A DNA stretch of 64,000 bases from Paraburkholderia aromaticivorans (GCF_012689525.1 NZ_CP051516.1:3100001-3164000), one strand, 5' to 3'; counted from the stretch's first letter, positions 26,032 through 37,048 are shown. A program made the numbers and translations. The notes: generated from the sequence alone by a model not told the origin.

Positions 26032-26311
26032 CGGTTTGGGTGTCCGTGCAATGGAATCGCTCCAAAGCAGACATTGTAATGATCTCCGGCATGGCTTCTG
26101 CCGGATTTGGAAAACCAGGCGGCGCATGCCGGCGCGGGAAAGCTTCCAGCCCACCCGCGCCCGCTGCGCCGTCCGCCACGCTGCCTGAACCGGCTGAGCG
26201 GGCCGCGATGTACAGAGCTGCCGCTCGCCGTCGTGTTACGTTTCTTTAATGCGCTGTTCGCGTCTACGTTCTACGTTTTTCGCGCCGCCGCGCGCTGTCG
26301 CGCGCTGTCGT

Positions 26312-26884
26312 CTACTCGCGGCCTTCGAGCAAATCCGCCATGTCGTCGGCATGCTCCTCTTCGACCGCGAGAATATCTTCGAACATACGACGCGTCGTCA
26401 CGTCCTTATCGCCCAGATAACGAATGATCTCGCGGTACGTGTCGATCGCAATACGCTCGGCGATCAGGTTCTCCTTGATCATGTCCGTGAGGTTCGCGCC
26501 TTCCTTGTATTCCGAATGCGAGCGCGTCTTCAATCCGTCCGGCGCGAAATCCGGCTCGCCGCCGAGTTGCACGATCCGTTCGGCGATGCTGTCGGCGTGT
26601 TCCTGCTCCTCTGCAGCGTGTTCCGCGAACTCGGCCGCCACGGCTTCGGAGTTGATGCCCTTGGCCATGAAATGATGCCGCTTGTAGCGCAGCACACAAA
26701 CGATTTCAGTGGCCAGTGCGTCGTTGCACAGTTTCAGCACCGTCTCGCGATCCGCGCCATAGGTTTGCGTGACCGGACCATCCGACATGTGCTTGCGCGC
26801 GTCTTCGCGGATCTTTTTAAGGTCTATCACGAACGGATCGCTGGATTGAGATGCCGCGCCCTGGGCGGTAGTTGACTTCGACAT
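26312..26884 (-). CDS. Ferritin-like (bacterioferritin/Dps-type) diiron protein
   Basis: 190 residues. A four-helix ferritin-like core begins near residue 45, with metal-ligand patterns LATEIVCVLRYKRHHF, EHAAEEQEHADSIAERI and, in the last helix, FEDILAVEEEHADDM. The E-E-x2-H repeats fit a diiron site. A flexible 30-residue N-terminus precedes it. Likely iron storage or peroxide detoxification in the cytoplasm. Start ATG follows AAGGAG. It precedes two DUF1328 peptides on the same strand direction and lies in a stress-like neighbourhood. Confidence 0.88.
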   Translation of the reverse strand: MSKSTTAQGAASQSSDPFVIDLKKIREDARKHMSDGPVTQTYGADRETVLKLCNDALATEIVCVLRYKRHHFMAKGINSEAVAAEFAEHAAEEQEHADSIAERIVQLGGEPDFAPDGLKTRSHSEYKEGANLTDMIKENLIAERIAIDTYREIIRYLGDKDVTTRRMFEDILAVEEEHADDMADLLEGRE

Positions 26885-26986
26885 TGAATTTCTCCTTTAT
26901 CCGGTATTTGGGGGGAACTGCGCATCACGCACGAATCGCGCCTGATGCGCCGGCACAAGGAATGATGGCCGCGAATGACCACCCGT

Positions 26987-27148
26987 CTACGTTCGGAAGA
27001 CGCCGAGCAACAGCGTGACCACGAATACGACGAGGAAAATGTAGAACAGGATCTTGGCAATTTCGGCCGCACCCGCCGCAATGCCGGTAAAGCCGAACAC
27101 GGCGGCGATGATCGCAATCACGAAAAAGACAATGGCATAGTGAAGCAT
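26987..27148 (-). CDS. DUF1328 (YtjA-like) small membrane protein
   Basis: 53 residues from ATG 27148, which follows AAGGAG by 7 nt. The frame extends upstream but without a site. Two hydrophobic helices are separated by a glycine turn ([20 protein letters not shown]), the DUF1328 signature. The family occurs widely in stress-induced small membrane proteins of proteobacteria with no proven role. It is a paralogue of the next entry, 109 bp away. Confidence 0.85.
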   Translation of the reverse strand: MLHYAIVFFVIAIIAAVFGFTGIAAGAAEIAKILFYIFLVVFVVTLLLGVFRT

Positions 27149-27257
27149 GGCGACTCTCCTTCTTGTTGTATCTGAGTGGCATGGGCGCACAACATTGACT
27201 GGCGAACCGCTCTCGCACCTTCAAACATACGGCCCGCGACTTCCTCAGTGAGCAGCG

Positions 27258-27434
27258 CTAATCGACGATCTTTTTCGTCACCACGAAGCCCAGCACGAGG
27301 AACACCACGCACAGAATCACAAACACGATGAACAGGAACTTCGCGATCGCCGCCGCACCTGCCGCGACACCGGTAAAGCCCAGCAGACCGGCGATCACCG
27401 CGATGACGGCGAAGAACAATGCCCATTTCAGCAT
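27258..27434 (-). CDS. Second DUF1328 (YtjA-like) small membrane protein
   Basis: 58 residues starting MLKWALFF at 27434 with GGAGG upstream; the stop TAG is at 27258-27260. The core [20 protein letters not shown] closely parallels the neighbouring 53-residue protein, so the two are tandem duplicates. It differs by a charged tail VVTKKIVD. Two predicted transmembrane helices; function unknown. It is divergent from the histidine-kinase gene. Confidence 0.85.
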   Translation of the reverse strand: MLKWALFFAVIAVIAGLLGFTGVAAGAAAIAKFLFIVFVILCVVFLVLGFVVTKKIVD

Positions 27435-27676
27435 GATGGCTTCCTCCGAAACATTGATTGAACGATCAGGTCCATCCTATCGATCAGCCACGCGCGGCGC
27501 ATTCCGACGCACGCCGGTTTTCGTGTGAGAATCCGCTTACATTGGATTACGGCAGCGTTACGGTGAGCGTGGTCGCCTCGCCAGGCCGGCGCGCAGCGCC
27601 GCGACGGCCGCACGATAGCGGCACCGTCGCCGAACCCGGCGGACGTTACACTGATGCCCCATCAGAGGAGCCGAAT

Positions 27677-29146
27677 GTGCCAAATGTGCAGAACGTGCCG
27701 GACGCGGGCAACCTTGGAGCCGCCGCCCGGCTGAGCGACTGGATGCGCAACCGCAGTTGGGCGATCGCCATGACGGTGGCAATCGTCATTACCGTGGGCG
27801 GCCTTGTGATACTCGAGACCGCGCGCCAGCGCATTGCCGCCGAATACGAGACCGCGCTCGAAGCGCGCGACGTCACCGTGCAACTGAGCACGCTGGCGAG
27901 CCAGTTGTCGCGCCTGAGCGCCCAGCAAAGCGATTTTCTTCTGACGAAGCAGGACACCGTCGCGCACGACTTCTGCGCGACCGCGGTGCGCATCCGCCAG
28001 AGCGAACAGCAGTTGGACCGCTTCTACCGTGGCGGCAAAGCGGACAGCGCCGAGCTCGCCAGCTTCACGCAGATTCTTGCGCTTGTCGAGGCGCGGATCG
28101 GCGCGGGCGCGTTCGCGTTGCAACGCGCGGCGCCGCATCCGCTCGATCTGTCCGCTTGCGGCGGCGCGAGCGAGGCCAATCCCGCCGACGCGTCGCTGGT
28201 GGACAGCACGCTCTCGCTGCTGCGCGACAACGAGGAGCGCCGCGCGCAACACGCGCTAGCCGCGAGCCGCGGCGATCAGCGCATCTCCACGCTGTGCGCA
28301 GCGGGTCTCTCGGCGCTGAACATCGTGCTGTTCATTCTGCTATTTCGCAATCTCGGCATTCAGATCGATCGTCAGGCACGCGTGCAGCGTCAATTGATCA
28401 CACAACAGGAAGGCCTCGACCAGCTCGTCAACGAACGCACCCGTCAGCTCGAAGCACTGGGCTGGCATTTGCAAGCAGTCAGCGAAAACGAGAAGACCCA
28501 GCTCGCGCGCGAACTGCACGACGAACTCGGCGCGATTTTGACGGCGAGCAAAATGGACGTGGCGTGGGCCAATCGCAAGTTGAAGGACAGCGAGCCGGAC
28601 ATTTCCGAGAAACTCAAACGCGCGCTCGCCAATCTTGACCAGGGCATCGCGCTGAAGCGCCGCATCATCGAAGATATGCGGCCTACGGTGCTGGCGAACT
28701 TCGGGCTCGTCACCGCCTTGCGCACGCTCGCCGACGAAGCCGCGCAGCGCAACAACTGGACGCTCGACCTGCACCTGCCCGCCGACGACATCAAGCTCGA
28801 CGAGCAAACCGAAATCGCGCTGTTCCGCGTCGCGCAGGAGTCGCTCACCAACGCCGCCAAGTACGCGCGCGCCTCGAAGGTATCGATCGCCCTGGAGGTC
28901 GGCGACGGCCAGGTGGCGTTGGATATCGCCGATAACGGCGTCGGCATCATGCCGGCCGATCTGAAGCGCACGCACACTCACGGGCTGCTGGGCATGCGCC
29001 AGCGCGTCGCCGCGCACGGCGGACGCTTCGATATCCGGCGCGGTGTGCCGAACGGCACCGACATCCACGTGGAGATGCCGAGCGTCAGCACCGCGACGCC
29101 GTCGGTCGATCTGCCGCCAGCGACGCCTTCGCGAACGCCCGTCTAG
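27677..29146 (+). CDS. Membrane histidine kinase, NarX/DesK class (HisKA_3)
   Basis: 489 residues from GTG 27677, chosen because AGAGGAG lies 6 nt upstream; the open frame reaches back to 27458 with no site. The first membrane helix (AIAMTVAIVITVGGLVIL) is near residues 33-50, an extracytoplasmic helical sensor follows to about 205, and the second helix is LCAAGLSALNIVLFILLF. The dimerisation/phosphoacceptor motif LARELHDELGAILTASK has His near 281, and the HATPase domain near 375-470 has VAQESLTNAAKYA and DNGVGI with GLLGMRQRV. The likely partner is the NarL-type regulator at 25.4-26.0 kb. The signal sensed is unknown. Confidence 0.9.
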   Translation: MPNVQNVPDAGNLGAAARLSDWMRNRSWAIAMTVAIVITVGGLVILETARQRIAAEYETALEARDVTVQLSTLASQLSRLSAQQSDFLLTKQDTVAHDFCATAVRIRQSEQQLDRFYRGGKADSAELASFTQILALVEARIGAGAFALQRAAPHPLDLSACGGASEANPADASLVDSTLSLLRDNEERRAQHALAASRGDQRISTLCAAGLSALNIVLFILLFRNLGIQIDRQARVQRQLITQQEGLDQLVNERTRQLEALGWHLQAVSENEKTQLARELHDELGAILTASKMDVAWANRKLKDSEPDISEKLKRALANLDQGIALKRRIIEDMRPTVLANFGLVTALRTLADEAAQRNNWTLDLHLPADDIKLDEQTEIALFRVAQESLTNAAKYARASKVSIALEVGDGQVALDIADNGVGIMPADLKRTHTHGLLGMRQRVAAHGGRFDIRRGVPNGTDIHVEMPSVSTATPSVDLPPATPSRTPV

Positions 29147-29379
29147 CAGGGGCTTGCAGAGCGCTGCGGCGGACATGTAGGAGTGCGCCGACGCAAACAC
29201 CGGAGCACGCCTACAAGAAAATCGCAGCCCGGCCGACAGCGCCGCCCCCGCCCTTTTTTTACCATGCAATCAGACCGGATCGACTGGCGTTAGCCCCGGT
29301 CGGACGACAGCTAGCTCTGCTGGCGCGTGCCGTAAAGATGGGCACGTCAACCAATGCATTCTCGACAAGGAGAACTTTC

Positions 29380-29514
29380 ATGAATCGACTGATCGCTTTG
29401 CTTCTCATTGCAGGGACCGCTGCGCTCGCCGGTTGCAACACGATGGCGGGGGCTGGGCAGGATATTTCGAAGGGCGGCAACGCCATCACGAACTCGGCCG
29501 ATCAGGCCAAGTAA
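29380..29514 (+). CDS. Entericidin A/B-family small lipoprotein
   Basis: 44 residues, with AAGGAG upstream of the ATG. A short hydrophobic signal ends in the lipobox LAGC (Cys 19), and the remainder TMAGAGQDISKGGNAITNSA matches entericidins. These small outer-membrane lipoproteins are linked to stationary-phase lysis or envelope stress in enterobacteria; in beta-proteobacteria the role is not established. Followed by a strong terminator, so it is a single-gene transcript. Confidence 0.88.
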   Translation: MNRLIALLLIAGTAALAGCNTMAGAGQDISKGGNAITNSADQAK

Positions 29515-29576
29515 GCAGCGCATAACGAAGCAGACGCCCGGCGCTTTGCAGCGCCCGGCATGAAGGACAGGGAGAG

Positions 29577-29607
29577 CCCGCCGCGGGAAACCGTGGCGGG
29601 TTTTTTT
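29577..29607 (+). terminator. Intrinsic terminator of the entericidin gene
   Basis: CCCGCCGCGG (29577-29586), GAAA tetraloop, CCGTGGCGGG (29591-29600), then seven T residues (29601-29607). A textbook rho-independent terminator 63 bp after the stop codon. Confidence 0.9.
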
Positions 29608-29708
29608 GTGTGGTCGTTTTTATTCGTCTTCGCGGGCCTTTGTCGAGGCCGCGGGTGTTGCGCACTTTTCTCGAAGCCGCGGGCGTTGCGGGTGTTGGTC
29701 GACGCCGC

Positions 29709-29742
29709 AAACAAAACGGCGATCCACTCGCGTGGATCGCCG
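29709..29742 (-). terminator. Intrinsic terminator of the DUF4397 lipoprotein gene
   Basis: Eleven-bp perfect stem CGGCGATCCAC (29717-29727) and GTGGATCGCCG (29732-29742) with a 4-nt loop. On the minus strand it is followed by TTTTGTTT. It lies about 60 bp beyond the stop codon of the lipoprotein gene. Confidence 0.8.
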
Positions 29743-29803
29743 CTCCGTCCTCCCCAGGACTTACCGCCTATTGCATGCGCTCAGCCGGCGCTTTCGTTAG
29801 CGC

Positions 29804-30598
29804 TTATTGGCCGTTCAACGTATTCGTCAACTCGACGCTCGGTGTCTGCGTGTTGCCGTTCTGCGCAACCAGCAAATGGATCTGACCCGGCACGAGCTGG
29901 CTCAGCGCACCGGCGATCGGCACCGACGTCACCAGCCAATCGGCATTGTTCGACAGCGTGAAGGCCGGCGACTGGAAGATCGGCGTCTTGCTGCCGGCCG
30001 CGGTCGCAATCAGCACGTAGGTGCCGCCCGACACGTAGATCGAATCCTGGCCGCTGGCGGGCACCGCGTTCTTGAAGGCCACGCCGGCCATCGTCGGCGA
30101 AACGTTGGTGATGTCGGTCGCGGTGGACTGGACCAGATACAGGTCGAGATTGGTCGCGTTCGCCGACGCGTTGAAGCCGCGCAGACGCGCGCTATTCGAG
30201 AGCAGGCCCTTGTCGAACGGATCGTCGATCAGGCCGATGTCCGGCGCGGCCAAACCCGGCAACGCGAGCACGGTGTATTCGTGGCCCTTCGCGACATCGG
30301 GAAAGCTGCCGCTCGCGAGCGCCGTCGTCGTGCCGGTCGCGGAGTAAGCGACGGTGGTCGCGCCCGTGTTGATATTGGTGAGGTTCGTCACACCCTTATA
30401 GCTGATGTTCGTCTGTCCCGAGGGCGCGGTGCCGTTCACGAGAAAGTCGACGGCCGGGCCGCTGGGAATGGCATGGATGAAATGGATCTCCGGATTGGTC
30501 AGCCCGAGTTCCTTACCCGCGTCGTCGGAGCCGCCACCGCACGCGCTCAGAATGGATGCAACGGCAGCCATCGCCACCATGGTTCGGATCAGTTTCAT
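29804..30598 (-). CDS. DUF4397-type lipoprotein
   Basis: 264 residues from ATG 30598, which has AGGTG 6 nt upstream; a GTG three codons earlier overlaps that site. The lipobox LSAC (Cys about 20) is followed by GGGSDD and then tandem beta-rich repeats typical of DUF4397: IHFIHAIPSGPAVDFLVNG near 40, and later NLDLYLVQSTATDI and YVLIATAAGS near 150-205. The family is secreted or surface-attached, of unknown function. Monocistronic, divergent from the FadH-type gene. Confidence 0.85.
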   Translation of the reverse strand: MKLIRTMVAMAAVASILSACGGGSDDAGKELGLTNPEIHFIHAIPSGPAVDFLVNGTAPSGQTNISYKGVTNLTNINTGATTVAYSATGTTTALASGSFPDVAKGHEYTVLALPGLAAPDIGLIDDPFDKGLLSNSARLRGFNASANATNLDLYLVQSTATDITNVSPTMAGVAFKNAVPASGQDSIYVSGGTYVLIATAAGSKTPIFQSPAFTLSNNADWLVTSVPIAGALSQLVPGQIHLLVAQNGNTQTPSVELTNTLNGQ

Positions 30599-33009
<2,411 letters not shown>

Positions 33010-33042
33010 AGCAAGCGGGTCGTCGCCCGCTTCAGACCACAC

Positions 33043-33972
33043 TCAGGCGAGCTGTTTCTTCCGATAATCGAACCAGAAAGACAGCCCGACGCTCGCCAGA
33101 ATCACGATAGTCGCGATCACCGTGGCGTGCGTCACCGGCTCGCCGAGCAGCAGCGCGCCGAGCGCCACGGCCACCACCGGATTCACATACATGCAACTGC
33201 TGGCGATGATCGGACTGGTGTGCCGGATCAGAAAACCGTACGCCACGTAGGCGGCCATCGTCCCGATCAGCATCAGGTAGACGAACGCCAGCACCGGCAG
33301 AAAATGCACTTCGAGCATCCGCTCGCCCGACACCCACGCGACCAGCGTCGACATCGCGCCGCCGAGGCCGATTTGCAGCGAGGTCGAGAGAAACAGGTCC
33401 GAGGGCAGCTTCAGGCGCCCCGCCAGATGCGCGCCGCCGGCCCAGAAAAGCGCGCCGCACAGAATCGCCAGGCTACCGCCCGCCGAGCCCGGCGCGCTGT
33501 CGCCGTGGCTGAGAATCGCAATGCCGACCAGACCGAGCCCGACCGCGAACCACTCGCCGCGGCCGATCTTGCGCCCCGCCACCGCCGCGATCACCGTCGC
33601 GAACAGCGGCACGGTCGCGACCATGACCGCCGCCGTGCCGGTGCCGACGGTGCGCATCCCGAAAGCGAGCATGCCGCTCGACAAACCGACCAGCATCGTG
33701 CCGACGAGTCCCGCATTGCGGATCTCGGCGGCGCTTGGCCAGACCGGATTGCGACGCGCGGCGAAAACGAACAGCCCTACGCCGGCGAACAGATTGCGCA
33801 GCCCGGAGAGCAGCAACGGCGGAAACGAACCCAGCGCGACGTGCACGGCGAGATACGTCGAACCCCACACGAGATAGACGACGGCGAGCGCGAGCGCGAT
33901 CTGCCCGTTGCGCGATTGCGGCAAACGGATCGGGAAACCACGCGAAAAACGATTGAGGACTTGCAGCGACAT
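33043..33972 (-). CDS. EamA-family (DMT) transporter, YedA-like
   Basis: 309 residues from ATG 33972 (MSLQVLNRF). Ten hydrophobic helices in two EamA repeats; the first repeat has the signature VYLVWGSTYLAVHVALGSFPPLLLSGLRN split by loops, the second ends with SSCMYVNPVVAVALGALLLGEPV. Exporters of this class move amino acids, drugs or metabolites. Longer in-frame starts to 34188 have no site. It is convergent with the FadH-type gene (33 bp between stops). Confidence 0.87.
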   Translation of the reverse strand: MSLQVLNRFSRGFPIRLPQSRNGQIALALAVVYLVWGSTYLAVHVALGSFPPLLLSGLRNLFAGVGLFVFAARRNPVWPSAAEIRNAGLVGTMLVGLSSGMLAFGMRTVGTGTAAVMVATVPLFATVIAAVAGRKIGRGEWFAVGLGLVGIAILSHGDSAPGSAGGSLAILCGALFWAGGAHLAGRLKLPSDLFLSTSLQIGLGGAMSTLVAWVSGERMLEVHFLPVLAFVYLMLIGTMAAYVAYGFLIRHTSPIIASSCMYVNPVVAVALGALLLGEPVTHATVIATIVILASVGLSFWFDYRKKQLA

Positions 33973-34255
33973 GCGTTCAACCCGCCCATGCCGCTCGAGG
34001 TGCTGCGCCCCCGCTAAAGACCCTGAGGCGGGATGGCGGACACCGCATCGGCGATGCGGTCTGACGGGCGAGGCTGGCGGACATGTCGGTGGAACGGAAG
34101 GACGATAGATGGCCAATGGGGCCACAACGCCGCGGCGATCGGGAGACATCGAGCCACGGCGAACACGCGCCAAATTATCGGCGCGCATCGCATTATGCAG
34201 TAAGCGCCCACCGCGTCGCTTGAAAGAATCGTAACTTTTTGGCGTACTTGCAACA
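33973..34255. other. Intergenic region upstream of the EamA gene
   Basis: About 280 bp before the terminator-like hairpin at 34256. No gene recognised. It should hold the minus-strand EamA promoter, but no clear boxes were seen. Confidence 0.35.
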
Positions 34256-34282
34256 GAAAGCCGGGGACATGCCCCGGCTTTC
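34256..34282 (-). terminator. Terminator-like hairpin after the methionine-rich protein gene
   Basis: Eleven-bp perfect stem GAAAGCCGGGG (34256-34266) and CCCCGGCTTTC (34272-34282) with a 5-nt loop. There is no T tract beyond the stem on the minus strand, although the stem itself ends in CTTTC. It probably ends the four-gene operon to its right. Confidence 0.6.
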
Positions 34283-34338
34283 CTGTCGCGCAGGCCACCG
34301 GCACGTTCGCGCTATGCGGGCCGCATAGTCAGGACGGC

Positions 34339-34584
34339 TCAGTTGGCCATCGCGCCCGATGCTTCGTGCTTCATGCCCATCGCATCGCCCTTTTTCATCT
34401 TGTCGTGCTTCATCGTGTCCTTCTTCATGCCGCCCTTCGACATGTTGTCCTTGGACATGGAATCTTTCGACATGGTGTCCTTCGACATCGAATCGTTGGA
34501 CATGGCGCCGCTCGCCTGGGCGAATGCGGCGCCGCCGCTGGTCAGGAGAGCGACGGCCAGTGCTGCGAGTGCGAACTTTTTCAT
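34339..34584 (-). CDS. Methionine-rich MXKDX-repeat periplasmic protein (MrpX-like)
   Basis: 81 residues from ATG 34584. A signal peptide (MKKFALAALAVALLTSGGAAFA) is followed by a mature part of about 59 residues made of five-residue repeats of the form M-S-K-D-x or M-K-K/H-D-x. About one residue in five is methionine, with many lysines and aspartates and no cysteine. It matches the 'pentapeptide MXKDX' family. In Azospira, a methionine-rich periplasmic peptide encoded next to a YedY-type molybdoenzyme and a YedZ-type cytochrome scavenges hypochlorite by cycles of methionine oxidation and reduction. The same three ingredients are adjacent here. A copper-binding role is an alternative. Last gene of the operon, 117 bp after the molybdoenzyme gene. 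Confidence 0.85.
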   Translation of the reverse strand: MKKFALAALAVALLTSGGAAFAQASGAMSNDSMSKDTMSKDSMSKDNMSKGGMKKDTMKHDKMKKGDAMGMKHEASGAMAN

Positions 34585-34701
34585 GGGATGACTCCTTGAT
34601 TTTGGATGAATCAAAACCGGCCAGAGCACCAGCCGGCGTATTTCCGAAGCTTCTGCCGCCCGGGGTCGCGCCGCCGTTTCCGTGGCGCCGACCCGCGCGC
34701 G

Positions 34702-35493
34702 TCAGGAGCCTCCGAACCAGTTGTAGCCCTGGTCGACCCAATAGCCGCCGGGATAGGTGTTGGTGACGAACATCTCGACGATGTGCTTCGGATTCTTGTA
34801 GCCGAGCTTGGTCGGCATGCGCAGCTTCATCGGAAAGCCGTATTTCGCAGGTAGGCGCTCGCCGTCGTACGAGAACGTGAGCAGCGTTTGCGGATGCAGC
34901 GCGGTCGGCATGTCGATGCTTTCGTAGTAGTCGTCGGCGCATTTGAAGCCGACGTACTTCGCGCTGGTGTCCGCGCCGATGCGCCGCAGAAAATCGCTGA
35001 ACGGCGTGCCGCCCCAACGGCCGATCGCGCTCCACCCTTCCACGCAGATGTGCCGTGTGATCTGCTCGGCGTGCGGCAGCGCGTACAGTTCGGGCAATGT
35101 CCAGACGCGCTGACCGGTCACGAGTCCGCTGATTTTCATCCGATAGTCGGTGCCGTTCACTTCGGGTACGTCGTCGATGCCGTAGAACGCGTTGAACGGA
35201 AACGGCCGTGTGAGCTGCGCTTCGGTGTAGGTCGGCGCAAGTTGCTTCGGATCGAACAGCGCGGCTTGCGCGCGGTCGTTCAGGCGCGAGACAGCGGTGA
35301 GAAACTTATTCACCGAGTCGTCGTCGGTGAGCGAGCAGCCGGTCAGCATCGACAGGCCGCCGAGCGTCAGAAGACGTTTGCCGAACAGACGCCGCGACGG
35401 CATCGCGAGTTCGCGACGGGCGTCGATCAGAATCGATTCGCGGTCGAGCTTCTGGCCGACAGAACGAGTGGAGTTTCGAGCGGGCTTATTCAT
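34702..35493 (-). CDS. YedY/MsrP-like molybdopterin oxidoreductase (sulfite-oxidase fold)
   Basis: 263 residues. A twin-arginine motif SRRLFGKRLL near residue 33 leads a signal with a possible lipobox (LTGC). The molybdopterin domain starts near 80. The molybdenum-ligand cysteine is in HICVEGWSAIGRWGGTPFSDFL near 150, and the C-terminal RMPTKLGYKNPKHIVEMFVTN and GYWVDQGYNWFGGS are characteristic of compact YedY relatives. Family members reduce methionine sulfoxide in periplasmic proteins using electrons from a membrane cytochrome b. It lies between that cytochrome gene (40 bp upstream) and the methionine-rich protein gene, which would be its natural substrate. Confidence 0.88.
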   Translation of the reverse strand: MNKPARNSTRSVGQKLDRESILIDARRELAMPSRRLFGKRLLTLGGLSMLTGCSLTDDDSVNKFLTAVSRLNDRAQAALFDPKQLAPTYTEAQLTRPFPFNAFYGIDDVPEVNGTDYRMKISGLVTGQRVWTLPELYALPHAEQITRHICVEGWSAIGRWGGTPFSDFLRRIGADTSAKYVGFKCADDYYESIDMPTALHPQTLLTFSYDGERLPAKYGFPMKLRMPTKLGYKNPKHIVEMFVTNTYPGGYWVDQGYNWFGGS

Positions 35494-35533
35494 GATTCGG
35501 TATCCGTAACGTTCGCTTCATCGGATGAATGGT

Positions 35534-36172
35534 TCAGCGTCCGCGCAACATGGCGAGCAGCGAGCGCGGCACGAGCGCCACCATCGCCAGATGCACGGCG
35601 ATGAACGCGGCCATCAGCGACATCGCGCAGAAGTGGACGATGCGCGCGTTGTCGTAGCCGCCCATCAGTTCGCGCAGCAGCGGAAACTGCACCGACTTCC
35701 AGATCGCGAGACCCGAGAGCACCAGCACGATCAGATCGCAGATGACAAACAGGTAGGCGAATCTCTGCACCGCGTTGTAGACGCGCAGATCGGCGTGCGA
35801 GAGCTTGCCGGTCAATGCGGCGACGAAATCGTGCAGCACGGCGCGCGGCGATACCGGCAAAAATTTGCGCACGAAGCGCCCGCTCGCGAGGTTCAGCGCG
35901 AGATACAGCAGGCCGTTAAACACCAGCAGCCACATCGCCGCGAAATGCCATTGCAGCGCGCCGCCGAGCCAGCCGCCGAGCGTGATGGCGGGCGGAAAGT
36001 GGAACGCCGGAAAGATCGGTGAAGCGTCGTAGATCCGCCAGCCCGACAGCATCATCACGATGGCCGCGAGCGCATTGAGCCAATGCGTGAGACGCACCCA
36101 CAGCGGATGGATCGCACCGCGTTCCGGTGTGGCCGGCGGCGCGCTGTCGCGAAGTGCATGATGGGTTGCCAT
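35534..36172 (-). CDS. Cytochrome b561-type membrane protein (YedZ-like electron donor)
   Basis: 212 residues with about four membrane helices: WLNALAAIVMMLSGWRIY, QWHFAAMWLLVFNGLLYLAL, LFVICDLIVLVLSGLAIW and FCAMSLMAAFIAVHLAMVAL. Haem-ligand histidines are visible in RLTHWLNA, LQWHFAAM, RIVHFCAM and AVHLAM, the usual four-His pattern of the Ni/Fe-hydrogenase cytochrome-b561 family. It would take electrons from quinol and pass them to the molybdoenzyme encoded 40 bp downstream. Operon position between DUF1223 and the molybdoenzyme supports this. Confidence 0.88.
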   Translation of the reverse strand: MATHHALRDSAPPATPERGAIHPLWVRLTHWLNALAAIVMMLSGWRIYDASPIFPAFHFPPAITLGGWLGGALQWHFAAMWLLVFNGLLYLALNLASGRFVRKFLPVSPRAVLHDFVAALTGKLSHADLRVYNAVQRFAYLFVICDLIVLVLSGLAIWKSVQFPLLRELMGGYDNARIVHFCAMSLMAAFIAVHLAMVALVPRSLLAMLRGR

Positions 36173-36202
36173 GAGATTCTCCTGTGTGCGCAGACGCGGC
36201 GA

Positions 36203-37048
36203 TCAGTGACACGCGGCCAGTTCGGCCACTTGCAGGACATCGCCGGTCGCCGCGTTTTCGACAAAGGCGACCACGCCGAAGCGGTCGGCGGGCGCGTTGA
36301 CGCTGGCATCCGCGGCGGCGTCCTGGATGCGGATATCGCGACGAATCTGCGCGTTGCCCGCAACAAGCGGCACCGGGCCGATCCATTGCCGCACGACACG
36401 TTCGTGATGCAACGTGACGCCGCTGTTTTCGCCGGCGCCGACTTGCGAGCTCAGCGAGTTTTCATAAACGGCGAGGTAGGCGTCCAGTTGGCCCGCTGTG
36501 TCCGCTGCCTTGCTGGAGAAAAGCGCCGTGACGTTGAACGCACCCGACGCCTGCTGCGCGTTGAGTTCCAGCGTGACGTTCGCTTGCGCCGGCTCGGCAA
36601 CGACTTTGCCGATGCGGCTCTGGAAACTGTCGCGTTGCGACCAGCTACGCAGCTCGCGTCCCGAGACGAAGATTTCCGGGGTGTAAATGGTGTGGCCGCC
36701 GGCGAGATCAGTGAGCGCTTGCTGACGTTCGGTGAAGCGATGTTGCGAGAAGCGGTCGGTCCAGCCGAGGCTGTTCCAATAGTCCACGTGCAGCGCCAGC
36801 GGCACGATGCTTTGCGTCGCGCCGCTGTTTTTCCATTGGCTCAGCCAGTTGTCGGCGGGCGGGCAGCTATTGCAGCCTTCGCTGCTGTACAACTCGACCA
36901 GCGCCACGCGATGCGCCGGGCTATGCGCGCTGCACACTGCGCTGGCCGCGTCCGCGAGGCCGCTGGCCGTGAGCATGGTCAGCGCGACGGCGAGCGCGAT
37001 GCTTCGGGTGAAGCGCCGATAGTCTCGGCGGGGTCCAGCGGTTTGCAT
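36203..37048 (-). CDS. DUF1223 secreted thioredoxin-fold-like protein
   Basis: 281 residues from ATG 37048, which follows GGAG. A signal peptide (FTRSIALAVALTMLTASGLADA) is followed by the DUF1223 hallmarks VALVELYSSEGCNSCPPADNWL, with a CxxC-type pair near residues 60-63, and ALHVDYWNSLGWTDRFS near 95. The CNSC motif in a thioredoxin-like context suggests a periplasmic redox role, but none has been shown for the family. First gene of the four-gene operon with cytochrome, molybdoenzyme and methionine-rich protein, which fits oxidant defence. Confidence 0.85.
   Translation of the reverse strand: MQTAGPRRDYRRFTRSIALAVALTMLTASGLADAASAVCSAHSPAHRVALVELYSSEGCNSCPPADNWLSQWKNSGATQSIVPLALHVDYWNSLGWTDRFSQHRFTERQQALTDLAGGHTIYTPEIFVSGRELRSWSQRDSFQSRIGKVVAEPAQANVTLELNAQQASGAFNVTALFSSKAADTAGQLDAYLAVYENSLSSQVGAGENSGVTLHHERVVRQWIGPVPLVAGNAQIRRDIRIQDAAADASVNAPADRFGVVAFVENAATGDVLQVAELAACH

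Noticed and set aside
26249..26875. Plus-strand 208-codon frame opposite the ferritin-like gene
   Set aside because: Antisense shadow; the minus-strand gene has a ribosome site, family motifs and the right length.
35430..35439. GAATCGATTC, the core of the island operator, inside the YedY-like gene
   Set aside because: Only the 10-bp core matches, the outer bases differ, and it is within coding sequence with no promoter nearby. Treated as chance.
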